From G963663315 sp965231905 (GTDB lineage: Bacteria > Pseudomonadota > Gammaproteobacteria > Arenicellales > Poriferihabitantaceae), in assembly GCA_965231905.1 (NCBI GenBank), contig CBDDOO010000002.1:1178001-1242000 (forward strand): DNA of 64,000 nt. Reading direction: 5' to 3'. Position 1 is the stretch's first letter. Each line of letters begins with the position of its first letter. Made by a program: the position numbers and the translations under genes. The notes beneath the pieces are model-generated. The model worked only from the letters and a program-made list of their open reading frames with translations, was not told the DNA's origin and did not search any database. Below are positions 26,622 through 35,387 of the stretch, one piece after another.

Positions 26622-27434
26622 ATGTTTCTGATGCCCGCCCTGACAGCGCTTTGCGCCTGTATCTACGGTTTTTGTACCTGGTCGTCATGGCGACAGATCA
26701 AAACTGAATCCGGCGCCGGCAAGAGCGGTGCAATCGCGCGTTCATCCGCGATTATAGCAGTTGCCATCCACGGATACCTCCTGTACAGCGTCATTTTTGT
26801 CGACGGGGCATTTGGTATTTCCATTGGATTGTCCATTTCCACCGCGGGCTGGATCTCTGTCCTGATGTATTTGTGTGTCAGTCACAGGCTTCGATTTATC
26901 AACCTCGGCATCATCCTGTTCCCGATTGCAATGGTGACCGCGGTCATCGGCGCATTCGCGGCTGGAAGCGCCGGGTATCACACGCTGGTAGCGGGAACAG
27001 GGTGGCATATCGCCCTCGCCATTCCGACTTACGGCGTATTATGCGTCGCATTCGCCCAGGCCTGCCTGCTGATTATCCAGGATCGCCATCTGCATAAAAT
27101 TTCCCCGGAAAGATTCATGGCCGCGCTGCCCGCCATTCAAACCATGGAAAGCAACCTGAAATGGTTGATACTGCTTGGTTTCGGCCTGATGTCTGTCAAT
27201 CTTGTTTCCGGCATCGGAGCCAATATCCTGTACCAGGGACAGTTGTTCGAATTCAGCCATCATATCGTGTTGTCCGTCATCGCGTGGGGGTGTTTTGCGT
27301 GTTTGCTGGCTGGACAGATATTTGCCGGCTGGCGCGGCCAGACAGCCGCAAAATGGACGATATTTGCGTTTGGTATTCTGGTATTGGCCTATTTCGGCGC
27401 TCGTTTTGTCAATGATCTGGTACTGGGCGGATGA
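26622..27434 (+). CDS. ypjD: YpjD/CcsA-family inner membrane protein
   Basis: Polytopic protein of the cytochrome c assembly (CcsA/CcmC) superfamily. About eight hydrophobic segments are visible, with conserved His residues in AGTGWHIALAIPTYG and EFSHHIVLSVIAWG, as in heme-handling members. Its exact role is not established. Adjacent, divergent ffh supports YpjD over true CcsA. A GTG start 36 bp upstream overlaps the candidate -10 box; I prefer MFLMPALTA (or the MPAL three codons later), which resembles known YpjD starts. Confidence 0.88.
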   Translation: MFLMPALTALCACIYGFCTWSSWRQIKTESGAGKSGAIARSSAIIAVAIHGYLLYSVIFVDGAFGISIGLSISTAGWISVLMYLCVSHRLRFINLGIILFPIAMVTAVIGAFAAGSAGYHTLVAGTGWHIALAIPTYGVLCVAFAQACLLIIQDRHLHKISPERFMAALPAIQTMESNLKWLILLGFGLMSVNLVSGIGANILYQGQLFEFSHHIVLSVIAWGCFACLLAGQIFAGWRGQTAAKWTIFAFGILVLAYFGARFVNDLVLGG

Positions 27435-27438
27435 CGGT

Positions 27439-27535
27439 TGAGGGCGGGCACGGAGACCCGCCGACTACCTGACAGGCTCGGCCTGTCTTTCACGGGATGA
27501 CGGTTGCGGGCGGGCACGGAGACCCGCCCCTACGA
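27439..27535 (+). repeat. Two family A repeats in direct orientation
   Basis: Two copies of GGGCGGGCACGGAGACCCGCC-type palindromes (about 27442-27463 and 27508-27532), each preceded by GATGACGGTTG, form a tandem of about 65-bp period. The second ends CCCTACG 18 bp from the deaD stop. They fill the whole space between convergent ypjD and deaD and could fold as hairpins in both transcripts. Confidence 0.85.
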
Positions 27536-27552
27536 TTCGAGTTGCGCCCCGG

Positions 27553-29388
27553 TCAGCCTGTTCTTTGACGTCCGCGTTTTGTTCCGGGTTTTGTTTTCGA
27601 TTTGCCGGGTCTGGCGGATTTTCTGTTTGAACCGGTTCCAGGGCGGTCTTTTCTCCCGGACGGGGATTTTGGTTTGTCCGCCGACTTCATTCCCGGCTTG
27701 CGGTCCTTTAGCCTGGATATCTTCATTTTCCGGCTCGCCACCCATATCGATCCCAGTTTTTTCAACAGGGCTCTGGGCATATCTTCGGGAAGATGGATCA
27801 GGCTGTGATCGTCGAGTATCTCCAGCCGCCCGATAAACCGGCTGTCAAGCCCCGCTTCGTTGGCAATCGCGCCAACGATATTCGACGGACTGACATTGTG
27901 CTGGTTTCCCACTTCGATCCGGTAACGCGCCATGCCCGCATCCTCGGGTCTCGCGGCGCTTCGGGAGCGGGGAGGTTTGTCCCGGCCTTTCGATTTCAGG
28001 GGACGGTCGTGGTCTCGTCCGCGATTCCGGCTCTTGTTCCGCTCTGTTCCCGATACCTGCGGCGGTTTCCTTTGCAGCAGAAACGGGCTGTTTCCCTGCA
28101 GGAGTTGAGCCAGCGCCGCCGCGATCTCAATTACTGGCCGGTCGCTTTCGCGCTGGTATTCTTCGATCAGACGGCTGAACAGTTTCAGATCCTCGCCTTC
28201 CAGAGTGTCGGTAATGCGTTGTTTGAATCTGGAGATGCGCCGCTCATTGATCAGGTCGTTGGTTGGAATGTCCATCAATTCAATTTTCTTGCGGGTGGCT
28301 TTCTCGATAGCGTGGAGCATCCGCCTTTCCCGCGGCGCAATGAACAGGATGGCGTCTCCCTGTCTGCCGGCGCGTCCGGTACGTCCGATCCGATGGACAT
28401 AGGCTTCCGGGTCATACGGAACGTCATAATTGATCACATGGCTGATCCGGTCCACATCCAGCCCGCGCGCGGCAACGTCAGTGGCGACCAGAATATCCAG
28501 TTTCCCTGATTTCAATTGTCCGACAGTGCGCTCCCGTTGATTCTGGGGGATATCGCCATTCAACGGGGCGCTTGCAAATCCCCTCGCTTCCAGTTTTTCG
28601 GACAAATCCACGGTCGCGGTTCTGGTGCGTACAAAGACAATCATTCCATCAAAGGCTTCAGCCTCAAGAATACGGGTGAGCGCATCCAGTTTACGGGAGC
28701 CGGTGACCGACCAATAGCGCTGGCGAATGGTATCGGCGGTCGCCGTTTTTACCTGGATCGTTATTTCTTCGGGATTGTTCAGATAGCGGTTCGCAATACG
28801 CCGGATCGGCTGGGGCAGGGTGGCCGAAAACAGGGCGATCTGACGGGATGAAGGCGTTTTTTCAAGAATCCATTCAACGTCATCTATAAATCCCATGCGC
28901 AGCATTTCATCCGCCTCGTCCAGCGCCAGGGTTTGCAACTGCGCAAGATCAAGAGTGCCGCGACGAATATGATCCATAATACGGCCCGGCGTCCCGACTA
29001 CAACATGGACGCCACGCTGGAGCGCTTTTATCTGGCCCCGGTAGTCCTGTCCGCCATACACCGGCAATACATGAAAACCCTTGATATGTACGGCATAAGC
29101 CTGGAATGCCTCCGATACCTGAAGCGCAAGTTCCCGGGTGGGCACCAGCACCATCGTGCCCGGCTTCAAGGATTTCAAATCCGGATCAGACAGGATCGGC
29201 AGTGCGAACGCGGCTGTTTTCCCGGTTCCGGTATGCGCCTGTCCCAGTACGTCACGGCCCAACAACATCAGCGGGATGATTTTCTCCTGAATCGGGGTCG
29301 GCGTTTCGTAACCGACTTCGTCGAGAGCTTTCAGCAAGCCTTCGCCAAGGCCAAGGTCTTTGAATGTGATTGGGGAGTCGGTATTCAT
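27553..29388 (-). CDS. deaD: DEAD-box RNA helicase, DeaD/CsdA type
   Basis: ATP-dependent RNA helicase likely acting in ribosome assembly and mRNA turnover. The helicase core has the Q motif (PTPIQEKIIP), GTGKT near residue 54, DEAD in LALDEADEML, SAT in LFSATLP, and HRIGRTGRAGR. After about residue 480 comes a DbpA-type RNA-binding domain (YRIEVGNQHNVSPSNIVGAIANEAGLDSRFIG), flanked by Lys/Arg-rich, low-complexity stretches. At 611 residues it matches DeaD rather than RhlE. Confidence 0.95.
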   Translation of the reverse strand: MNTDSPITFKDLGLGEGLLKALDEVGYETPTPIQEKIIPLMLLGRDVLGQAHTGTGKTAAFALPILSDPDLKSLKPGTMVLVPTRELALQVSEAFQAYAVHIKGFHVLPVYGGQDYRGQIKALQRGVHVVVGTPGRIMDHIRRGTLDLAQLQTLALDEADEMLRMGFIDDVEWILEKTPSSRQIALFSATLPQPIRRIANRYLNNPEEITIQVKTATADTIRQRYWSVTGSRKLDALTRILEAEAFDGMIVFVRTRTATVDLSEKLEARGFASAPLNGDIPQNQRERTVGQLKSGKLDILVATDVAARGLDVDRISHVINYDVPYDPEAYVHRIGRTGRAGRQGDAILFIAPRERRMLHAIEKATRKKIELMDIPTNDLINERRISRFKQRITDTLEGEDLKLFSRLIEEYQRESDRPVIEIAAALAQLLQGNSPFLLQRKPPQVSGTERNKSRNRGRDHDRPLKSKGRDKPPRSRSAARPEDAGMARYRIEVGNQHNVSPSNIVGAIANEAGLDSRFIGRLEILDDHSLIHLPEDMPRALLKKLGSIWVASRKMKISRLKDRKPGMKSADKPKSPSGRKDRPGTGSNRKSARPGKSKTKPGTKRGRQRTG

Positions 29389-29546
29389 GTGATATGGAGT
29401 TGCCGATCATCCAGTATTGAATATCCAGTCTGACAATCGGTTTGAGCCGCGATGTTACAGCATCGGGTAGCGATAGGGGTAAATTTATTTGCGGCTGTAT
29501 CGGTGAAGGAAATGAATCGGGGGAGAATGATCCCGGTTTTTTGTAT

Positions 29547-29600
29547 TTGAATTGAGTCGGCAAGTATTTTATAGTATCAACACTTTATGCCGACTCAATT
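29547..29600 (+). promoter_or_regulatory. Promoter and 13-bp inverted-repeat operator of the GPP34 gene
   Basis: TTGAAT (29547-29552), a 17-bp spacer and TATAGT (29570-29575) form a good sigma-70 promoter. A perfect 13-bp inverted repeat surrounds the -10 region: AATTGAGTCGGCA at 29550-29562 and its complement at 29588-29600, with 25 bp between. The left arm overlaps the -35 and the right arm begins about six bases after the expected transcription start. This is the geometry of a repressor operator, or of a 5' hairpin if transcription begins further upstream. Confidence 0.6.
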
Positions 29601-29640
29601 ACGGGTTGCGGCGTACACAACAAACCAGGGTAAAAGAGTC

Positions 29641-30351
29641 ATGTTGAGATTTGCCGAGGAAATCATGTTGCTCCTGCTGGATGATGAAGGCGGGGAGTTC
29701 TTGCGTGTGTCAGAAACATCTCTGCAGTGTGCTCTCGCCGGGGCGGTGTTGATGGACCTGGCGCTGGAGAACCGGATCGACACCGACCCGGATCGGCTGT
29801 TGCTGATTGATTCGACCCCGGTCGGAGATGATCTGCTTGACCCGACACTGGCCCGTATCGGGCAGGCCGCCGAAACGCGGGAATGGTTTCAGCGATTTGT
29901 TGACAGCGATGATCGCACTGCCGAGGAACTCGAAACGCATGATGCCCTCTATTGGGTCAAACGAACGGCAGAGGATGCCGAGCGGATTCGCGAGAGAGGA
30001 ATCCAGCGTCTGGTTGAGCGCGGTATCCTTGAGGAGCAGGATGATCGTTTCCTGTGGGTGTTCAAGTCGCGGCGTTACCCGATCGTCGATGGCGAAGCGG
30101 AACGAGAGGTCAAGTTGCGGATCATGGAGGTGTTGTTCAGCGATGTGATCCCGGATCCGCGCGACGTTGTTATCATCGGTCTCGCCGATGTCTGCGGGTT
30201 GTTCAGGGAGATGTTTTCCGCGCGGGAACTGGAAAGTATCGGGCCGCGTGTCAAGCAGGTGCGCAAACTGGATTTGATCGGTCAGGCGGTGTCGAAGGCC
30301 ATTAATGAAATCGAGATGGGTATCGCCATTGCCATGCGGCCCATCATGTAA
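29641..30351 (+). CDS. GPP34 (GOLPH3/Vps74-like) family protein
   Basis: The product begins MLRFAEEIMLLLLDDEGG and continues with LAGAVLMDLALENRID, the signature of the GPP34 domain. In eukaryotes GOLPH3 and Vps74 bind phosphatidylinositol 4-phosphate at the Golgi; bacterial members have no settled role. An ATG at 29587 in frame would add 18 residues, but it lies within the inverted repeat and only a few bases from the predicted transcription start, so I prefer this ATG. It lies upstream of smc on the same strand but appears separately controlled. Confidence 0.88.
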   Translation: MLRFAEEIMLLLLDDEGGEFLRVSETSLQCALAGAVLMDLALENRIDTDPDRLLLIDSTPVGDDLLDPTLARIGQAAETREWFQRFVDSDDRTAEELETHDALYWVKRTAEDAERIRERGIQRLVERGILEEQDDRFLWVFKSRRYPIVDGEAEREVKLRIMEVLFSDVIPDPRDVVIIGLADVCGLFREMFSARELESIGPRVKQVRKLDLIGQAVSKAINEIEMGIAIAMRPIM

Positions 30352-30426
30352 CAATTCAGGGTTCTCTACCGTTCTCCCTGGCCGGTGGTGATCGGTCAAG
30401 TTGCGCGATTCACTTGAGCGCTTACC

Positions 30427-30442
30427 CTGTACGATTGTACAG
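30427..30442 (+). promoter_or_regulatory. LexA-like SOS box upstream of smc
   Basis: CTGTACGATTGTACAG is a perfect inverted repeat that fits the gammaproteobacterial LexA consensus CTGT-N8-ACAG. It ends 20 bp before the smc start and overlaps a possible -10 (TACAGT) with TTGAGC 18 bp upstream. This is the expected place for a repressor site. The call rests on one site and the E. coli-type consensus. Confidence 0.6.
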
Positions 30443-30461
30443 TAGATCTTCATCAGACCGA

Positions 30462-33400
30462 ATGCGGCTTAAAAAATTACTGGTATCGGGGTTCAAATCT
30501 TTCGTTGATCCGACTGACATTCGTGTGCCGTCCCGGCTGGTCGGGATTGTCGGGCCAAACGGCTGCGGGAAATCCAATGTCATTGACGCGGTTCGCTGGG
30601 TGATGGGAGAGACATCGGCCAGAACGCTGCGCGGCGACAATATGGCAGACGTTATATTCAATGGCTCGTCCACCCGCAAACCGATCAGCAAGGCGTCAGT
30701 GGAGTTGATTTTTGATAATCAGGATGGGCAGGCTCCCGGACATTACGGACAGTTCGCGGAAATATCGGTAAAGCGAACCCTGACCCGGGATGATCAATCC
30801 AGATATCTGATCAACAATATCAAAACCCGTCGCAAGGATGTGCTTGACCTGTTTCGGGGTACGGGGCTTGGGCCACGCTCCTATTCGATTATCGAGCAGG
30901 GCATGGTCAGTCGCATCGTGGAAGCCCGCCCGGAAGACCTGCGAGTGTTTGTGGAAGAAGCGGCAGGCACGTCCAGATACAAGGATCGGCGAAGAGAAAC
31001 TGAAATTCGTATTGCGCATACCCGGGAAAATCTGGACCGGGTTGCGGATATCGAGAACGAACTTGGCAAGCAGTTGAGCCGTTTGCAAAGGCAATCCGCC
31101 GCCGCCGAGCGTTACAAGGTTCTCAAATCCGAACAACGGGAGATTAACGGGCAATTAAATGTTCTGATATTGAACAGGTTGAACCGTCAGCTGCAAGAGC
31201 AGGATCGCCTGACCGCGAAATATGAAAACGAGATGCAGAAATGCCTGGCCAATCAGCGGGAAACGCAAGCAAGGCTGGAAGCGCTTCGCAAGCGGCAAGC
31301 GGATTCTCACGAGAAATATAACCAGATTCAGCAGGAGTTTTATCAGGTGTCGGCAAAAATCTCGAACCTGGAGCAAAAAATAGAATATCGCAAGGAAAAT
31401 ATACAACGGCAAACAGAAGAAATGGAACGGCTGCGAGGGTTGCGGGATGATTATCAACGGCAAATCAATTCCGAAACACAGAAAAACAGGGTCTTGTTTC
31501 AACGCCTGGAGGCGATGCGTCCGGATCTGGAATCTTTTCAGGAGAGCCTCGCAGACGCGGAAAATCAACTGGCCGATTCCGAGAAAAAATTGCAGGATTG
31601 TCTGGCTGAAATCGAAGCCCTCAATGAGCGGTCCGAAGAACCGGCGCGACAGGTGGAAATACAGAACTCCAGGATTGAGCATCTCCGGCGACAGCGGATA
31701 CGTACCGGGCAGGGTAAAGCCAGGCTGAATGACCAGATCACACGGTTATCGGAGCAGACCTCCTCAACCGATATTGATTCTCTGCGGTCTGAGGCCGAGG
31801 AAAAGGAGCGGAACCATGAACAGGCGGAAAAGCGGTTTCACCGATCCGACCTGGAATTAAAACAGATTTATACCCGGATTGAACAAAAACGGGAAGGGTG
31901 GGCTAACCTGCGAACCCGGCTCCAGGAGGTCGTGTCCCGATTGCAGTCATTGCAGGAAATTCAGGAAGCCGCCCTGGGCGCGGGCCATTCGGAGATTGAT
32001 ACCTGGTTGACTGACAGTGGTCTTGGCCATGCTCCCAGACTGGCCAGCAAAATAAAGGTTGCCGACGGATGGGAACGGGCGGCAGACCGGGTATTGAATG
32101 ACTGGTTGAGCGCCTTATGTACGGATCACATATCCATCGAACTGCTTGCAACCCGCCCGGACAGCAGCCTTTCCCTGGTTTGTCCGGACAAGGTGAACGT
32201 TCCCCCGGATCACCCTGTCAGCCGGATTCCGTTACCGGCCATGTCCGACAAGATCGTTGCGGGCGCCGACGATGTCGCGGGTTTGATCGAGGGGGTTTAT
32301 GTGGTTGAATCACTGGAACAGGGCCTGGATTATCGCAATCAGTTGACCGGCAGGGAGTGTATCGTTACCCGCCAGGGTGAGTTGATTGGCGCCAACCGGG
32401 TCAGTTTTGCCAGTAAAAGTCAAATTGAGACCGGGGCGCTGGTCAGGGAGGATGAAATGACTCAACTGCTGGATAAAAAGCGGGATATGAGCGACCGGCT
32501 TGAACTGGAAGTAAAGGAGATCGCTTCTCTGGACCGTCTTCGGAAAGAAAAAGAGGCGGAGCTGGAATCCCGGCGCGCCGCCCTGGATGATCTGCGCTCC
32601 GATTTGACGGTCGTGCGTAATCAGTTCAGCCGGGAAGAAACCCGGTATCTGGAGGCCCGTGAGCATCTCGGCAAGCTTGGTATTACACTGGACGAACTGG
32701 AAGCGCAAATTACAGATGAAGACGCGGAAATAGAAAATGCCAGGGCATTATTTGCAACGGCGGTGAAAGAAACCGAAGGTTTTGATCAGGAGCGGGCAAC
32801 CCTGGTTGATATGCGGGATCGGCTCAGCGCCGAAGTTTCTAAAAAGCGGAAGGTTGTCGATGAGGTGAGGGAAAAGCATTACAACAGGGCATTGATTCAG
32901 CAAAAACTGGAGGCCGACGCCGATGCGCTCCGGGGGAATATCGAACGTCTTGAAGAGGACCTGGAGCGGACTGAAGCCAGACTATCGGAATTGGGCCGGT
33001 CTGATTCGTCACAGGGTGAGCCTGTTTCGGCCCTTGAGGAGAACCTTGAGCGGTTACTGCAGGAAAAACTGAAAACTGACAAATCCTTGTCCGCCGCCGG
33101 GGAACAGGTGTCGAGTCTCGATGACAGAATCGATCAATCGAATAAATTACATGCCGGGCAGGTCGGTCATGTCGATGCAGCCAGGATAACCCTGGACCGA
33201 CAAAAACTGGTCAGGCAGGAAGCGTTGGTTCGCCGGGACGCCATGGTTGAAACGATGGATAGTCAGGGGTGGGACATTGGGGAGTGTTCACAGCGGTTAC
33301 CCGAGGATGCGAGCGTAGAGGACTGGCAGGCCAAACTCGAGAACATCGAGACAAAAGTGGCCAGGATTGGCCCCGTTAATCTGGTCGCGATAGATGAGTT

Positions 33401-33980
33401 TAATGAACAAGCCGAACGTATGGAGTATTTGCGGAAACAGCGTGAAGACCTGACTGAGGCGCTGAATACCCTGGAACGGGTGATTCAGAAAATTGACCGT
33501 GAAACCCGTTCCAGATTCAGGCAGACTTTTGATACAATCAATGCAGGTTTCAATCGGTTCTTCCCGAAATTGTTTGGCGGCGGCAGCGCCCGGTTGTTTT
33601 TGACCAGCGATGATCTTCTCACCGCCGGGATTGGCGTAATGGCAAGACCGCCGGGAAAGAGAAACAGTCACATTCACCTTTTATCAGGAGGAGAGAAGGC
33701 ATTGACGGCAGTAGCGCTGTTGTTTTCATTGTTTGAATTGAACCCGGCCCCGTTTTGTATGCTGGACGAGGTGGACGCGCCTCTGGACGATGCCAATGTT
33801 GACCGTTATTGTGAGACACTCAGGGCTCTTGCAGACAAGAGTCAGATGATCGTGATTACACACAACAGGATTACCATGGCGTCCATGGACCTTCTGATCG
33901 GTGTTACGATGGAAGAAGCGGGAGTATCGCGGTTGGTTTCGGTAGACGTGAGCCGGGCTATGGAAATGGTGGAACAATGA
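30462..33980 (+). CDS. smc: Chromosome segregation protein SMC
   Basis: Structural maintenance of chromosomes ATPase that compacts and segregates DNA. The 1172-residue product has Walker A GPNGCGKSNVIDAVRWVMG near residue 31, long coiled coils on both sides of a hinge at about 500-660, and the C-terminal signature LLSGGEKALTAVALL with Walker B FCMLDEVDAPLDDANV. The start MRLKKLLVSGFKSFVDPT fits the family; an upstream start in the same frame would pass through the LexA-like box. Its stop overlaps zipA by four bases. The scpA/scpB partners are not nearby. Confidence 0.97.
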   Translation: MRLKKLLVSGFKSFVDPTDIRVPSRLVGIVGPNGCGKSNVIDAVRWVMGETSARTLRGDNMADVIFNGSSTRKPISKASVELIFDNQDGQAPGHYGQFAEISVKRTLTRDDQSRYLINNIKTRRKDVLDLFRGTGLGPRSYSIIEQGMVSRIVEARPEDLRVFVEEAAGTSRYKDRRRETEIRIAHTRENLDRVADIENELGKQLSRLQRQSAAAERYKVLKSEQREINGQLNVLILNRLNRQLQEQDRLTAKYENEMQKCLANQRETQARLEALRKRQADSHEKYNQIQQEFYQVSAKISNLEQKIEYRKENIQRQTEEMERLRGLRDDYQRQINSETQKNRVLFQRLEAMRPDLESFQESLADAENQLADSEKKLQDCLAEIEALNERSEEPARQVEIQNSRIEHLRRQRIRTGQGKARLNDQITRLSEQTSSTDIDSLRSEAEEKERNHEQAEKRFHRSDLELKQIYTRIEQKREGWANLRTRLQEVVSRLQSLQEIQEAALGAGHSEIDTWLTDSGLGHAPRLASKIKVADGWERAADRVLNDWLSALCTDHISIELLATRPDSSLSLVCPDKVNVPPDHPVSRIPLPAMSDKIVAGADDVAGLIEGVYVVESLEQGLDYRNQLTGRECIVTRQGELIGANRVSFASKSQIETGALVREDEMTQLLDKKRDMSDRLELEVKEIASLDRLRKEKEAELESRRAALDDLRSDLTVVRNQFSREETRYLEAREHLGKLGITLDELEAQITDEDAEIENARALFATAVKETEGFDQERATLVDMRDRLSAEVSKKRKVVDEVREKHYNRALIQQKLEADADALRGNIERLEEDLERTEARLSELGRSDSSQGEPVSALEENLERLLQEKLKTDKSLSAAGEQVSSLDDRIDQSNKLHAGQVGHVDAARITLDRQKLVRQEALVRRDAMVETMDSQGWDIGECSQRLPEDASVEDWQAKLENIETKVARIGPVNLVAIDEFNEQAERMEYLRKQREDLTEALNTLERVIQKIDRETRSRFRQTFDTINAGFNRFFPKLFGGGSARLFLTSDDLLTAGIGVMARPPGKRNSHIHLLSGGEKALTAVALLFSLFELNPAPFCMLDEVDAPLDDANVDRYCETLRALADKSQMIVITHNRITMASMDLLIGVTMEEAGVSRLVSVDVSRAMEMVEQ

Positions 33981-35374
33981 ATCTGCAAGTCACACTGATC
34001 GTTATCGGGGTCGTCGTCATCCTTGCGGTCTATGCTGTTTCCAGGCTTGTGGAATGGCAAAGAACGCAGAAAAAATCCATGCGCGAGGGAAAACCGTCTC
34101 GCTGGAAGGAGCGGCTCAGACCTTCAACCAGCCCGGGCAAGAGCCGGTCGAGTGAAATTGAGCCGAATTTCGGGGAGGACGATTTGGCCTTTGTGACCGG
34201 GACGGACGTTATTTTTGGCGTAGACCCTGACGATGCCAATGATCGGCGATTGCGTCCTGATGAAATCGAGAATCTGACGGGGCCGGATATGGTGGACCCG
34301 GTTCCAGTATTGTCCGAAGCCGAGGTTGCCGGTCGGTATCAGACCGATATACGTGGCGCCCCGGATCATGCTTCTGTCGGTGGTCAACCGGATTCAGGTG
34401 AGCGAGTGGAAATGAAAGATATGGGAACAGATGACGTTGCAGACAGGGTTGGTTGGGAAGATGCGCATGGCTCGCAGGACTCTGGTTTACGACAGGGCAG
34501 CGCTTCCGGTTCATTTCAATACCCGGAGATAGAAGGATTTATCCGGGTTAGCCAGATTGACTACTGGATAAAGTTGACGGGTGAACATGGTGTCGGCAGA
34601 GAGTCGGCGCTTGCGCAGTATCGTGAAGAAGCCAGCATGATCACCAAACAACACCAGATATTTGGCCAGAAAATCCCGGGAAGGGATTGGTGTGTTCTCG
34701 AGCGGGAAGCCGAGGGCGCCCGTTTTGGTGACTTGATCATTACTTTGCAACTGGCCGATAAAGATGGGGCGGTCAGCGAGAAAGAACTGGATCGGTTTAT
34801 GACTCTGGCTTCAATTCTGGCAAAAGGCATTGGTTACGAGTTCACGCAGATGGCGCCGATTGAGAGCGCCCTGAAGCAAGGCAAGGCGATTGCGGATTTC
34901 ATTCGTTGTTACGATTCGCTATCCATAATCCACGTCAAGCCGGCGGTCTCGGAATACTTTGAGGGAACGGTCATAAACCGATGCGCGTCCCAGCTCGGCC
35001 TGGACCAGTCAGCGGAGGGCTTTTTTGTCCGCAATCAACTGGTCAACAAGAACAAGACCAACCTCTATTATATCGCCAATATGAGCAAGACCGGAGAGTT
35101 CGATTTCGACAACATCAAGGACATGCGGATTCCGGGGATCACATTTTTCACCAAGCCGGTTCTCCATCGCTCGCCGGGAGTGGTTTTTACGGAAATGTCC
35201 GATACGGCCAAAGCCTGCGCGGCCCGAATAAAAGGGAATGCCACGGTCCCGGATCATCATACCCTGTCACAAAGTTATGTGGACAGGAACAGGGCGTTAA
35301 TCGAAAAAAATGCCCGGGAGATGGAAGAGTTCGGGATTGCGTCCGGGAGTGAAGAGGCGATGAGGCTGTTCTGA
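33977..35374 (+). CDS. zipA: Cell division protein ZipA
   Basis: ZipA tethers FtsZ to the inner membrane at the division site. The 465-residue protein has an N-terminal membrane anchor (LIVIGVVVILAVYAVSRLV), a charged and low-complexity linker (about 40-190) and a C-terminal FtsZ-binding domain beginning near FIRVSQIDYWIKL. It is longer than E. coli ZipA (328 aa) because of the linker. ZipA is restricted to gammaproteobacteria, which supports the taxonomic call. It overlaps smc by four bases and ligA follows after 13 bp. Confidence 0.9.
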   Translation: MNLQVTLIVIGVVVILAVYAVSRLVEWQRTQKKSMREGKPSRWKERLRPSTSPGKSRSSEIEPNFGEDDLAFVTGTDVIFGVDPDDANDRRLRPDEIENLTGPDMVDPVPVLSEAEVAGRYQTDIRGAPDHASVGGQPDSGERVEMKDMGTDDVADRVGWEDAHGSQDSGLRQGSASGSFQYPEIEGFIRVSQIDYWIKLTGEHGVGRESALAQYREEASMITKQHQIFGQKIPGRDWCVLEREAEGARFGDLIITLQLADKDGAVSEKELDRFMTLASILAKGIGYEFTQMAPIESALKQGKAIADFIRCYDSLSIIHVKPAVSEYFEGTVINRCASQLGLDQSAEGFFVRNQLVNKNKTNLYYIANMSKTGEFDFDNIKDMRIPGITFFTKPVLHRSPGVVFTEMSDTAKACAARIKGNATVPDHHTLSQSYVDRNRALIEKNAREMEEFGIASGSEEAMRLF

Positions 35375-35387
35375 GAAAAGTACCCGG

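Noticed and set aside
27553..29388. Two separate genes (helicase and a basic RNA-binding protein) in the deaD region
   Set aside because: The frame is continuous and the order helicase core, basic linker and DbpA-type domain is normal for DeaD.
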